A DNA stretch of 33,160 nt, taken from NCBI GenBank assembly GCA_006226965.1, contig SBGQ01000095.1:1-33160 (forward strand), given 5' to 3'. Position 1 is the stretch's first letter; each line of letters begins with the position of its first letter. Shown piece by piece: positions 1 through 7,827 of this stretch. The position numbers were made by a program, and so were the translations under genes. This DNA is from a bacterium (lineage in GTDB: Bacteria > Bacteroidota > Rhodothermia > Balneolales > M1805). The notes under the pieces are model-generated. The model saw only the letters and a list, made by a program, of their open reading frames with translations, ran no database searches and was not told the origin of the DNA.

Positions 1-193
1 AATAATTTACTTCTTCATCATTAAATAAATACACATAATCATGCTTTTTATATTGGCCATATATATATCCAAATTGAATGTCAGATTGACCTTTTTCTAA
101 AACTGTTGGTGATGCCATTCTATTTACAGAATGGCAACGTTGAATCCCAACTAATGAAAGTAGAAGTACAAAAAAATTAAGGCTGACCCTCAA
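1..193 (-). CDS. Partial exported protein of unknown function (5' end only)
   Basis: An open frame runs from a TTG at 193-191 off the left edge of the window (64 complete codons, no stop). The predicted start [16 protein letters not shown] is a good signal peptide: one Arg, a hydrophobic core, then a Cys at residue 20. The Cys is preceded by Gln-Arg, so it is a poor lipobox and lipidation is uncertain. The mature part contains LEKGQSDIQFGYIYG, which resembles the alternating first strand of an outer-membrane beta-barrel; this is inference. The start overlaps the end of coaBC by 17 bases in another frame, which suggests translational coupling at the end of the gmk-rpoZ-coaBC run. The first ATG (residue 20 region of the frame) would leave out the signal peptide, so TTG is preferred. 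The family is not recognised. Confidence 0.5.
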   Translation of the reverse strand, partial: MRVSLNFFVLLLSLVGIQRCHSVNRMASPTVLEKGQSDIQFGYIYGQYKKHDYVYLFNDEEVNY

Positions 194-1382
194 ATATGGT
201 TTTAAGGATTTCACTACTAATCTCCTCCTTTAATCCCTTGAAAGCTTTAATCTCGTGCTCACTTATCATTAAAACAGAATTGGTATCAGTTGCAAATCCA
301 GCGTCTTTTTCGGTCAATGAATTTGCAATAATGTAATCGGCGTTTTTCTTGATGCGTTTTGCCTGCGCGTGTTCTAAAATATCTTGTGTTTCCATGGCGA
401 ATCCGATGGAAATCTGCCCGTTTCGTTTATTCTCTCCGAACCACGCTAACGAATCCGGCGTTTTCTTTAAAGAAATGAGTAACTCTGATTCAACTTTTTT
501 GATTTTATGCTCATTTTTATGATCCGGTGTATAATCAGAAACGGCAGCAGTGAAGATGCCAATGTCAGTTGTGGAATGTTGCGCTTTCACAGCTTCAAAT
601 AAGTCTTGAGCAGATTCTACTGGGATAGCTTTAATTCCACGAGGAATATCGACACTTATATGAGCATGGATCAAGGTTACTTCTGCTCCTAAAAGTTGTG
701 CGGCTTTAGCCATCGAAATCCCCATTTTTCCTGTTGATGGGTTCGAAATAAATCGAACAGGGTCAAAAAATTCGCGCGTAGCTCCGGCAGTAATAAGTAC
801 TTTTTTTCCGGCCAAAATTTGTGGCTGATGTAATCCCGAAATCGTCTTCCAAACGCCGGCAAGTATAACATCATCTTCCGGTAAGCGGCCTTTTGCAACT
901 AATCCTGATGCCAAGTACCCCGAATCTGGCTCGATGAGATGAAAACCGGATTCTTTCAAAAGTTTTAAATTTCGTTGAGTGGCAGGTGCTTCATACATCT
1001 CACCGTCCATAGTCGGACAAATAACAATCGGGCAACGTGCAGCAAGTACCGTAGATGTGAGCATGTTGTCTGCCATCCCGTGTGCAATTTTTGCCATTGT
1101 ATTTGCAGTACATGGTGCAATAACTAAAGCATCAGCCCATTCACCCCAATGGATATGTTTTGTCCAATCAGAGTCGGGATTTTCAGAAAAAATTTCTACA
1201 GCAACTTCGTGGCGGGAAAGGGCTTGAAACGTTTCAATACCAACAAAACGAAGAGCCGAAGGCGTCATAATAACACGCACTTCGGCTCCTAGTTTTTGAA
1301 ATGACCTAAGTAGATTGGCTGATTTGTAAGCAGCAATCCCACCGGTTACACCGAGGAGAATATGCTTACCCTCGAAATTCAA
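177..1382 (-). CDS. coaBC: Bifunctional phosphopantothenoylcysteine decarboxylase / phosphopantothenate-cysteine ligase
   Basis: This 401-residue protein should carry out two steps of coenzyme A synthesis in the cytoplasm: it ligates cysteine to 4'-phosphopantothenate (CoaB) and decarboxylates the product to 4'-phosphopantetheine (CoaC). The N-terminal flavoprotein half shows [10 protein letters not shown] at the start, the [18 protein letters not shown] segment and PTMDGEMY, a variant of the PxMNxxMW motif with Asp for Asn. The C-terminal half shows [20 protein letters not shown], the nucleotide-binding signature of CoaB, and [10 protein letters not shown]. Length is normal for the fused enzyme. 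The start codon directly abuts the stop of rpoZ, so the genes are very likely cotranscribed. The gmk-rpoZ-coaBC order is common in bacteria and supports the call. Confidence 0.96.
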   Translation of the reverse strand: MNFEGKHILLGVTGGIAAYKSANLLRSFQKLGAEVRVIMTPSALRFVGIETFQALSRHEVAVEIFSENPDSDWTKHIHWGEWADALVIAPCTANTMAKIAHGMADNMLTSTVLAARCPIVICPTMDGEMYEAPATQRNLKLLKESGFHLIEPDSGYLASGLVAKGRLPEDDVILAGVWKTISGLHQPQILAGKKVLITAGATREFFDPVRFISNPSTGKMGISMAKAAQLLGAEVTLIHAHISVDIPRGIKAIPVESAQDLFEAVKAQHSTTDIGIFTAAVSDYTPDHKNEHKIKKVESELLISLKKTPDSLAWFGENKRNGQISIGFAMETQDILEHAQAKRIKKNADYIIANSLTEKDAGFATDTNSVLMISEHEIKAFKGLKEEISSEILKTIFEGQP

Positions 1383-1673
1383 TTAGAATTCCTCAGCTCT
1401 GCGCCAATAAACTTTATCTTCCATCATCTCACCGATAGCACGTTCGGTCGGATGAGGACGTTTTTCATATTCTTTAGAGATTTTTTCTTGCTCTTCGTTG
1501 AAAGAGAAGTCATCATCATCATCAAAACCTTCGAAATATTTGAGTTTATCGTCTAACTCAAGTTTGTCATTTGCTGCAATTTGGCGAGCACGTTTTGCCA
1601 TTACAGCGATGGTCTCATAAATATTTCCGGTTTTGTCTTGAAGTTTTTCAACTTCTAATGTTTTAGCTGGCAT
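1383..1673 (-). CDS. rpoZ: DNA-directed RNA polymerase omega subunit (Rpb6/RpoZ family)
   Basis: This 96-residue acidic protein sits between gmk and coaBC, where many bacteria encode the omega subunit. Omega helps fold and assemble the beta' subunit of RNA polymerase. The segment NIYETIAVMAKRARQIA (about residues 17-33) matches the conserved omega/Rpb6 core, in which an aliphatic helix is followed by the alanine-arginine-rich RARQI motif. The rest, with a run of five aspartates near residue 52 and KRPHPTERAIGEMMEDKVYWR at the end, is typical of the Bacteroidota version as I recall it, which is quite divergent from E. coli RpoZ. It lies 11 bases after gmk and immediately before coaBC, so it is probably expressed as part of that operon. 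Confidence 0.85.
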   Translation of the reverse strand: MPAKTLEVEKLQDKTGNIYETIAVMAKRARQIAANDKLELDDKLKYFEGFDDDDDFSFNEEQEKISKEYEKRPHPTERAIGEMMEDKVYWRRAEEF

Positions 1674-1684
1674 GGAGCTTTACC

Positions 1685-2263
1685 TTAATTGGCGTTAATA
1701 AAAGTTTCTAAAATCTGTTTTACTTGCGTATATGCTGTTTCAAGGTCATCATTCACAACGCAAAAATCAAATGAAGATTCGTATTGCAATTCCATTTCGG
1801 CCCTTTCCAAGCGTTCTTTGAGGGATTCGGGCGATTCTGTGCCTCTATTCTCAAGTCGTTGTCGCAGTATTTCAAGCGAAGGCGGTTTAATGAAAATGCT
1901 CACTGCATCTTCTTTAAAAATTGTTTTGACGTTCAAAGCACCTTTTACTTCGATGTCAAGCACGCAAAAATAACCTTTATCCAATTGATTTTCAACATCT
2001 GAACGCAATGTTCCGTAACGTTTGCCTCCATAGAACTCTTCCCACTCTAAAAAATCACCTTCTTCAATCTTTTTATTGAAGTCTGTCAGTGTTAAAAAGT
2101 AGTACTCTTTTCCGTGAATTTCGCCGGGACGGGGTTGTCTTGTGGTAGCTGAAACTGAAAAGCGCAAGATGGATAATTCATCCATCAAGCGCTTAACTAG
2201 TGTTGATTTTCCTGCACCGCTTGGTGCAACGATTATAATTACTTTACCTCTACGGTGTGACAT
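1685..2263 (-). CDS. gmk: Guanylate kinase
   Basis: The enzyme phosphorylates GMP (and dGMP) to GDP with ATP, a step in making GTP and the (p)ppGpp precursor pool in the cytoplasm. The 192-residue product has the P-loop APSGAGKSTL near residues 13-22. The GMP-binding region is represented by SATTRQPRPGEIHGKEYYF (about 38-56) and GDFLEWEEFYGGKRYGT (about 69-85). The lid region with RLENRGTESPESLKERL follows near 136-152. Length is in the normal range for a bacterial guanylate kinase. It starts four bases after the M1 peptidase stop and is followed after 11 bases by rpoZ, so it belongs to the same minus-strand transcription unit. Confidence 0.97.
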   Translation of the reverse strand: MSHRRGKVIIIVAPSGAGKSTLVKRLMDELSILRFSVSATTRQPRPGEIHGKEYYFLTLTDFNKKIEEGDFLEWEEFYGGKRYGTLRSDVENQLDKGYFCVLDIEVKGALNVKTIFKEDAVSIFIKPPSLEILRQRLENRGTESPESLKERLERAEMELQYESSFDFCVVNDDLETAYTQVKQILETFINAN

Positions 2264-2267
2264 TTAT

Positions 2268-4577
2268 TTAATTTTGAGCCCTTTTTGCACGTTGCATTGC
2301 ATTTTCACCGCCTGTACCGAATCGTTGTTTGAATAGTTCGAAACGAGAAGGAACCATTCGCTGAGGCCAGTAATTGTTATTACGGTCGATATCGGCAACT
2401 TCCATGAATGGGTCTAAAACTACACTTTTTACTTCTTTTTCGAAGAAGAAAACTTTGCTTACTTCACGGTCATTTTTTCTCCAGATTTCAGCAGGAATAC
2501 GCTCAACGGCAGTTGTGCCGTCTTCAAATGTAAACTCCAAAATAACCGGCATAACTAATTCACCAACATTTTTAAGTTTGATTTCATAGTAGTTTAAACC
2601 GCTGTTTAATAAAGCTAATTCACTTTCACTCAAAGATTTAACGTATTTGTCATAATCTGCTTCATCAACAGAAGTAACTGCATACGGATCGTTTGTGTTA
2701 TAAAAATCTTTTGCTTTTGCATCTGCTTCGATTGCAGTTTTAGGAATTTGTTTTTCATCATAATTGCGGATGGATGAAATATCTTTTTCGCGTTTTTCAA
2801 ACTCCATTTTGCTGATTGCTTTTTCAACACTCGGATTTTTAGTGTCAATTCTAAGCCATTTTACTTCAGCTAAGTCTTGATCAACATAGTCATTTGAATA
2901 AAACCATCCTCTCCAAAACCAGTCTAAATCAACTGCAGAGGCATCTTCCATTGTTCTGAAAAAATCGGCGGGTGAAGGGTGTTTAAACATCCAACGTTGT
3001 GAATACGTTTTGAATGCATAATCAAACAACTCACGACCCATTACGGTTTCTCTCAAAATATTTAAAGCTGCAGCCGGTTTGCCGTAAGCATTATTACCGA
3101 ATTGGGTGATAGACTCTGAATTGGTCATAATCGGTTGTAATCCGTCAATATCGCCTTTCATGTAATCAACCATTGAATAAGCCGGACCACGACGAGATGG
3201 GTAACCTTCTTCCCATTCTTGTTCAGCTAAATATTCTAAAAATGAGTTTAAGCCTTCGTCCATCCAAGTCCATTGGCGCTCATCTGAGTTTACAATCATC
3301 GGGAAAAAGTTGTGTCCCACTTCGTGAATTATTACACCAATCATGCCGTATTTGATTCGGTCAGAATAGGTGCCGTCTTTTTCCGGGCGGCCAAAGTTGA
3401 AACAAATCATTGGATATTCCATTCCGATTCTGTCGGCATGAATACTCCAAGCCGCAGGGTACGGATAGTCGAATGTGTATTTAGAATACACTTTAAGTGT
3501 GTGCACAATTACTCGGGTCGAATATTGCTCCCAAAGTGGATTTCCTTCTTTTGGATACATAGACATCGCCATAACGGTACGTGAGCCAAATTTTACGCCT
3601 TGCGCATCCCAAATGAATTTACGTGATGAAGCCCAACCAAAGTCGCGAACGTTGGTTGCTTTAAATACCCAAGTTTTTTTGTCTTTAGCCCTAGCTTTTT
3701 CGCGAGAAACCGCTTCGTCCTGATTGTAAATAATCACGGGTTCATTCGCACTAGCTGCTTTTTTCAGTAAATCTTGTTTTGATTTAGGAAGAATTTTAGC
3801 TGCATTTTGTAATTCACCGGTTGCAGCAACTAAATGGTCTGATGGAACCGTAATTTCAACTTCGAAATCGCCAAATGGAAGTGTGAATTCACCGTTTCCT
3901 AAAAATTGTTTGTTTTGCCAACCATCAACATCATTATAAACCGCCATTCTTGGATAGAATTGAGCGATTGTGTAGAGATAGTTGTCATCTTCTGCGAAGT
4001 ACTCATATCCACTGCGTCCGCCCATCGTCATACGGTCGTTAATATTGTACCACCATTTTAATTTAATGACGAATTTTTCACCCGGTTTGATAGGTTTTGC
4101 TGGGTCAACACGCATCATGGTGTTATTTACAGTGTAACTTAAATTGTTATTGGATTTATCCTTTACATATTCAATTTTAAAGCCACCATCAAATTTTCTG
4201 TGCAAACGCTCTAAAGTTGAGAAACTTTCTTTGTCATCTAAAGATGCAGTTGCGGTTTTAGCAGTCATACTGTTTTCAGCACGCATATTTTGGTCGAGTT
4301 GTAACCAAATGTATTCTAATTGGTCTGGTGAGTTATTGGTGTAGGTAATGGTTTCTTCACCGGAAATAGATTGTTTTTCATCGTTGAGTTCAACACTGAT
4401 TTTGTAATCAGCGCGCTGTTGATAATACGCGTGTCCCGGAGCTCCGGCAGCAGTGCGGTAAGAGTTCGGAGTGGGGAATTCCTCATATAATTGTTTGAAT
4501 TTATCTGCGGAGCGATTTTGCGCTTGCAGAAATACAGGCAGAAAAACTGCTAATGTTAACAGAGCGATTTTTTTCAT
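2268..4577 (-). CDS. Exported M1-family zinc metallopeptidase
   Basis: A 769-residue aminopeptidase-like protein with a clear signal peptide (MKKIALLTLAVFLPVFLQAQ), so it is exported to the periplasm or beyond. The M1 catalytic signature is complete: HEVGH at residues 418-422 supplies two zinc ligands and the general base, and Glu441 in WMDEG, 19 residues after His422, is the third ligand. GMEYP at about 385-389 occupies the place of the GAMEN exopeptidase motif. The N-terminal half is the beta-rich domain of the family (the KISVELNDEKQSISGEETI segment near 59-77). It probably trims peptides, but the substrate is unknown. The gene lies 21 bases after the hupE-like gene and 4 bases before gmk. 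I recall the association of M1, HupE-like and DUF6702 genes from other Bacteroidota. Confidence 0.93.
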   Translation of the reverse strand: MKKIALLTLAVFLPVFLQAQNRSADKFKQLYEEFPTPNSYRTAAGAPGHAYYQQRADYKISVELNDEKQSISGEETITYTNNSPDQLEYIWLQLDQNMRAENSMTAKTATASLDDKESFSTLERLHRKFDGGFKIEYVKDKSNNNLSYTVNNTMMRVDPAKPIKPGEKFVIKLKWWYNINDRMTMGGRSGYEYFAEDDNYLYTIAQFYPRMAVYNDVDGWQNKQFLGNGEFTLPFGDFEVEITVPSDHLVAATGELQNAAKILPKSKQDLLKKAASANEPVIIYNQDEAVSREKARAKDKKTWVFKATNVRDFGWASSRKFIWDAQGVKFGSRTVMAMSMYPKEGNPLWEQYSTRVIVHTLKVYSKYTFDYPYPAAWSIHADRIGMEYPMICFNFGRPEKDGTYSDRIKYGMIGVIIHEVGHNFFPMIVNSDERQWTWMDEGLNSFLEYLAEQEWEEGYPSRRGPAYSMVDYMKGDIDGLQPIMTNSESITQFGNNAYGKPAAALNILRETVMGRELFDYAFKTYSQRWMFKHPSPADFFRTMEDASAVDLDWFWRGWFYSNDYVDQDLAEVKWLRIDTKNPSVEKAISKMEFEKREKDISSIRNYDEKQIPKTAIEADAKAKDFYNTNDPYAVTSVDEADYDKYVKSLSESELALLNSGLNYYEIKLKNVGELVMPVILEFTFEDGTTAVERIPAEIWRKNDREVSKVFFFEKEVKSVVLDPFMEVADIDRNNNYWPQRMVPSRFELFKQRFGTGGENAMQRAKRAQN

Positions 4578-4598
4578 GTTTATGTATGTGTTGTTTGA

Positions 4599-5186
4599 TT
4601 ACCAGAAAACAGTGTTTTTCATTAAGATGAGTGAAATACCGGCTGCTGCACCAGAGATGAATATATTCCAGTCACGGTGTTTTATCCTCAATAATTGTTC
4701 ACCTATAAAAAGTATCACAAAGAATAGTGCTAAAATGAATATTTGACCTATCTCAATACCAATGTTAAATGAAAAAAGTGGAATTAAAATACTTTCTTCA
4801 TTTCCTAAAAGAGTTTTTAAATAGTTGGAGAACCCCATGCCATGCACTAAGCCAAAACCTAATGCTAATACATAGTTAAAATGAAACGGATTTCTAGATG
4901 CTTTTGGCTCAGGGTTTGAAATGATGTTGTAAATACATGTCAGTAAAATCGTTACCGGAATCAGAAACTCGATAATACTGCTGTTTACAGAAATCAGATT
5001 TAATGTGGCTAAGGCTAATGTCGCTGAGTGACCAATCGTAAATGCAGTAACTAAGACAATGATTTTTTTCCATTCAAACGGTTTGTATTTAGCAGCTAAT
5101 GCCATAATGAATACAATATGGTCGAACGCGTCAAGATCGACAATATGTTTAAGGCCTAATTGTAAATACAAGGTGAAATCTGACAT
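4599..5186 (-). CDS. HupE/UreJ-like membrane protein
   Basis: A 195-residue polytopic inner-membrane protein with about six hydrophobic segments. Conserved polar motifs lie at the membrane boundaries: KHIVDLDAFDHIVF near the N-terminus, TIGHSATLAL near residue 51, GLVHGMGFSNY near 113 and FNIGIEIGQ near 139. These His- and Glu-bearing motifs match the HupE/UreJ_2 family, whose relatives are associated with nickel or other metal uptake for hydrogenase and urease. No hydrogenase or urease gene is visible here, so the metal and direction of transport are unknown. The gene is first in the minus-strand run leading into the M1 metallopeptidase and diverges from the DUF6702 gene across a 91-base gap, which must hold both promoters. 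Confidence 0.85.
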   Translation of the reverse strand: MSDFTLYLQLGLKHIVDLDAFDHIVFIMALAAKYKPFEWKKIIVLVTAFTIGHSATLALATLNLISVNSSIIEFLIPVTILLTCIYNIISNPEPKASRNPFHFNYVLALGFGLVHGMGFSNYLKTLLGNEESILIPLFSFNIGIEIGQIFILALFFVILFIGEQLLRIKHRDWNIFISGAAAGISLILMKNTVFW

Positions 5187-5277
5187 AGGATTTAAGTAAT
5201 TTGGGATAATAATGACATCAGATTATTTTTTAAAACGCTAAGTAAATAATTCCCAATAATTTACATTTTTTAATTTC

Positions 5278-5784
5278 ATGTTCAACATATTGATTTCATT
5301 TCAGTTATTCCTGATAGCTCTTGGGGCACATCCTTATTATGTGTCACTGTGGGATGTTCTGATAAATAAAGATTCTCAAACTGTTCAGATTTCTGTAAAA
5401 GTATTTTTGGATGATTTAGAAAAAGGCTTGTCTTTAAAAGAGTATCAATTAGATAAGTGGAATTGGGCTAGCTCGGTTGATTCGATAGCCAATAAACACA
5501 ACAAAGCATTGCATGATTATCTTCAAAAAAGTGTAAAAGTATCAGCAAATGGTAAGGCGGTAAAATTGAATTACCTCGGAAGAGAGCAGGAATTGGAGTT
5601 TGTTTACGCTTTTATTGAATCTGAAAAAATGGCTGAGGAAATTAAAGAATTAGATATGAAACTTACATTTTTAACTGAGGTGATTGAAGATCAAATGAAT
5701 ATTGTACATGTGAAGTGGGACGGCGAAAAGAAAAGTTTTCTCATTCATAAAAATGAAACGGAACTATCATGGAAAAAAAAGTAA
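5278..5784 (+). CDS. DUF6702-family periplasmic protein
   Basis: A 168-residue exported protein that matches the DUF6702 pattern known from Bacteroidota. The signal peptide MFNILISFQLFLIALGA would be cleaved before HPYYVSLWDV, leaving His as the mature N-terminal residue. The body contains VQISVKVFLDDLEKGL (about residues 39-54), VKLNYLGREQELEFVYAFIE (about 98-117) and a final segment ending in KKSFLIHKNE. No enzymatic motif is seen. The neighbourhood (HupE/UreJ-like protein divergent, zinc metallopeptidase next to it) points to metal handling, but that is inference. The ATG is the only one giving a complete signal peptide. The last 16 bases overlap the start of the ankyrin lipoprotein gene. 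Confidence 0.8.
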   Translation: MFNILISFQLFLIALGAHPYYVSLWDVLINKDSQTVQISVKVFLDDLEKGLSLKEYQLDKWNWASSVDSIANKHNKALHDYLQKSVKVSANGKAVKLNYLGREQELEFVYAFIESEKMAEEIKELDMKLTFLTEVIEDQMNIVHVKWDGEKKSFLIHKNETELSWKKK

Positions 5785-6539
5785 CCCTAAAAACGATTTT
5801 TATAATTTTGTTGTCCATTTCTGCGATATCGTGTTCGGTGTCACCTAAGGAAGAACTTCAAAAACAGAAAGTTCCATTTACAGATGTTGCTTTTTTTGAT
5901 TCGGTGAAGTCGGGAAATACAGAAGTTGTAAAATTGTTTATTGATGCTGGAATGCCCGTAGATATCATCAATAAATATGAAGAAACACCATTAATGCTCG
6001 CTGTAAAGCAAAATAATCTCAAAATGATTGATGCTTTATTATTGCGTGGTGCAAGCGTTTTTAAAGTCGATGATGCCGGAAAGTCGCCTTTCATAATGGC
6101 AGCTCGAAATGGTGCAATCGATGTTATGGATCGATTAGTGCAGAAAGGAAGCGATGTAAACGACCGCGACCGGAAGTATGGTTTTTCAGCTTTAAATTAC
6201 GCTGTAGACTCTAACAAAGACTCAGCCGTGTATTGGTTGATTGCGAAAAAAGTTGATGTGAACTTGCAAAGTAAAGATGGCGGACATCCGTTGATTGAAG
6301 CATCTTATAACGGGAATATTTCAATTATGAAAGCACTATTAGACGCAGGTTCGCAAGTTAATTTAGCAACCCAATATGGCCAAACTGCATTACACTATGC
6401 AGCAATGGCTGGGCAGTCAGAAGCAATAAAACTATTGTTGAGCTCAGGTGCTGATAAATCATTAAAGGATGTTGACGGTAAAACGGCAAAACAGTTGGCA
6501 GAAGAAAATAAGAATCCCGAATCTGCTGCTTTACTTTGA
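5769..6539 (+). CDS. Ankyrin-repeat lipoprotein
   Basis: A 256-residue protein with a lipoprotein signal (hydrophobic stretch ending SISAISC, Cys22) followed by about six ankyrin repeats spanning roughly residues 40-250. Typical repeat pieces are TPLMLAVKQNNLKMIDALLLRGA, AARNGAIDVMDRLVQKGSDVN and TALHYAAMAGQSEAIKLLLSSGA; each shows the TPLxxA and LLxxGAxxN pattern. Ankyrin repeats bind other proteins, and a periplasmic lipid-anchored version would act as a scaffold. The start lies inside the last codons of the DUF6702 gene, within an eight-A tract, so translation is probably coupled and the two proteins may work together. Its stop converges with and overlaps the end of the MotB-like gene by nine bases. 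Partner and function are unknown. Confidence 0.88.
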   Translation: MEKKVTLKTIFIILLSISAISCSVSPKEELQKQKVPFTDVAFFDSVKSGNTEVVKLFIDAGMPVDIINKYEETPLMLAVKQNNLKMIDALLLRGASVFKVDDAGKSPFIMAARNGAIDVMDRLVQKGSDVNDRDRKYGFSALNYAVDSNKDSAVYWLIAKKVDVNLQSKDGGHPLIEASYNGNISIMKALLDAGSQVNLATQYGQTALHYAAMAGQSEAIKLLLSSGADKSLKDVDGKTAKQLAEENKNPESAALL

Positions 6540-7337
6540 TACTTTGTGGTCAATAAACTCTGTGTTTCTGCGCACATAAATCATCACTCGTCTGTTTTTT
6601 TCCTGATTTTCAGGAATTGAAACACCGTTTATATCTCGGTTAAGGGCAACCGGACGTGAATCGGCAAACCCACTGGCTTTGAGTTTTTCAATAGGAATTC
6701 CGGATTCGATAAGAAGTTTTACTACGTTCGTCGCTCTATGGGATGAAAGCTCCCAATTCGATTCGTATTTAGGACTTTTGATTGGAATATCGTCAGTATG
6801 ACCTTCCACTTCAATCAAAAACTGAGATAAATCTAAGGTGTTAATTGCGGCTCCAAGTTGTTGAACTACGGGGCTCATATCTAGTTTTATGGCAGCAGAA
6901 CCGGATTCATACAACGAACTGCTAGCTAATTCGATTTGAACGCCGAGCGGATCAGAATCAATGAAAACAGCATTTTCGAGATGGCGTTGTTCAACAATGG
7001 ATTTGAGTTCTTTGGTGATTTCTTCAAATGGTTTTTCAACTTCTTTCTTTAAAATTTCACCGGAAATGGCACTTTTGAGTTCTTCAAACTTTTGTTGGTT
7101 GATATCAGACATCGAATAGAGCAAGATGAAAAACGTGAGCAAAAGAGTAACCATATCGGAGTAGGTAAGCATCCAGCTTTCGCCCTCTTCAACTTCTTCC
7201 GTAACTCGCTTCGACTCGATATATGACCGACGTTCAGATAAAGAAGATTCGTGAAACTCTTTCTTATTGTATAAATGAGAGTGTGAAGAACTCGAATACG
7301 AATTCGATGATTTATCCCTTAGATTAAAAAATGCCAT
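6531..7337 (-). CDS. MotB-like stator protein with OmpA domain (orphan)
   Basis: A 268-residue inner-membrane protein. After a Ser-rich hydrophilic N-terminus (about 1-54) comes a single membrane helix, WMLTYSDMVTLLLTFFILLY (55-74). It carries the Asp61 expected to conduct protons in MotB, and the plug-like SMSDINQQKFEEL follows. The C-terminal OmpA-like peptidoglycan-binding domain shows VEGHTDDIP (177-185), NWELSSHRA (194-202) and NRRV (248-251). In flagellar and related motors such a protein works with a MotA-type partner. No MotA-like gene lies next to it; the only channel-like gene in view is a very short one about 4.6 kb away (11947-12306). A role in a non-flagellar proton-driven envelope machine is inference. 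The long hydrophilic N-terminus could be shortened by a later start, but no better one is seen. Confidence 0.9.
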   Translation of the reverse strand: MAFFNLRDKSSNSYSSSSHSHLYNKKEFHESSLSERRSYIESKRVTEEVEEGESWMLTYSDMVTLLLTFFILLYSMSDINQQKFEELKSAISGEILKKEVEKPFEEITKELKSIVEQRHLENAVFIDSDPLGVQIELASSSLYESGSAAIKLDMSPVVQQLGAAINTLDLSQFLIEVEGHTDDIPIKSPKYESNWELSSHRATNVVKLLIESGIPIEKLKASGFADSRPVALNRDINGVSIPENQEKNRRVMIYVRRNTEFIDHKVSK

Positions 7338-7403
7338 TCCTCAATGCCCATACTAATTCCAAAAAGAATCTAACAAATTGTTTTCTTTATTGATGGATTA
7401 ATT

Positions 7404-7443
7404 TTGATGGTTGATGGTTGATGGTTGATGGTTGATGGTTGAT
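7404..7443. repeat. Heptanucleotide tandem array, TTGATGG x 5 plus TTGAT
   Basis: Five perfect copies of TTGATGG followed by a five-base partial copy lie 67 bases upstream of the MotB-like start codon. On the other strand the unit reads CATCAAC in another register. The array is not within a credible gene. Confidence 0.97.
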
Positions 7444-7506
7444 TTGAAAATGAAAATAACCTCCTACGCCTAAGAGCTTGAGAATTTAGCGAACGTGAAC
7501 AGAAGA

Positions 7507-7531
7507 GGGTTTGGATCTGAATTCCAAACCC
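7507..7531. promoter_or_regulatory. Perfect inverted repeat of unknown role
   Basis: GGGTTTGGA at 7507-7515 and TCCAAACCC at 7523-7531 are exact reverse complements separated by 7 bases. No T-run follows on either strand, so it is not a canonical terminator. It could be an operator or part of a small structured RNA; nothing decides between these. Confidence 0.5.
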
Positions 7532-7758
7532 ATTCGAGATTTCAAAACTCAAAAACTTTTGACATTGATGTCGATGTTAGCGTAAGTAATTTTAAAATAA
7601 TAGTTTGGAATTGCATATAAAAAAGAAGAGTATAAAGAAGTTCAAAGTAAACAAACACTTATTACATCTGTCGATTTAGGAAGATTACATCAAACAAACA
7701 AAGTAAATCCCTGCAAAAGTTGTTTTATGTGTAGCTTTTTAAATAGTGGTGTAACGTG

Positions 7759-7789
7759 TTGGAAAATAGTTGGCATAGCTGTATATTTT
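7759..7789 (+). promoter_or_regulatory. Putative rplU-rpmA promoter
   Basis: TTGG at 7759-7762 and TATATTTT at 7782-7789 are spaced by 19 bases. This fits the Bacteroidota -33 TTG / -7 TAnnTTTG type, with a mismatch in the last base of the -7 box. Transcription would start near 7795, leaving a leader of about 30 bases before the rplU ATG. Confidence 0.4.
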
Positions 7790-7827
7790 GCGTCTTTCAA
7801 AAATTCACACTTAACACACATAAACGC

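Larger units (their letters stand above)
7338..7827. other. 490-base intergenic region between divergent genes
   Basis: This gap separates the MotB-like gene (minus) from rplU (plus). It holds a 7-base tandem array at 7404-7443, a perfect 9-base inverted repeat at 7507-7531, a small palindrome GACATTGATGTC at 7561-7572 and a promoter-like pair just before rplU (7759-7789). Short open frames here are low quality; one on the minus strand is mostly repeat-encoded. I see no RNA gene. Confidence 0.7.

Noticed and set aside
6531-7337. MotB-like protein as ZorB of a Zorya defence system
   Set aside because: Zorya needs an adjacent ZorA and effector genes such as ZorC/ZorD or ZorE; the neighbours are an ankyrin lipoprotein and ribosomal protein genes.
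7404-7443. Heptamer arrays as CRISPR
   Set aside because: The units are contiguous 7-mers without spacers, and no cas gene is present.
7370-7552. Minus-strand open frame upstream of the MotB-like gene
   Set aside because: Its C-terminal half is translated heptamer array, and the rest matches no family and lies in a regulatory-looking gap.
7756-7827. N-terminal extension of rplU
   Set aside because: The extension is cysteine-rich, unlike L21, and covers the likely promoter and leader.
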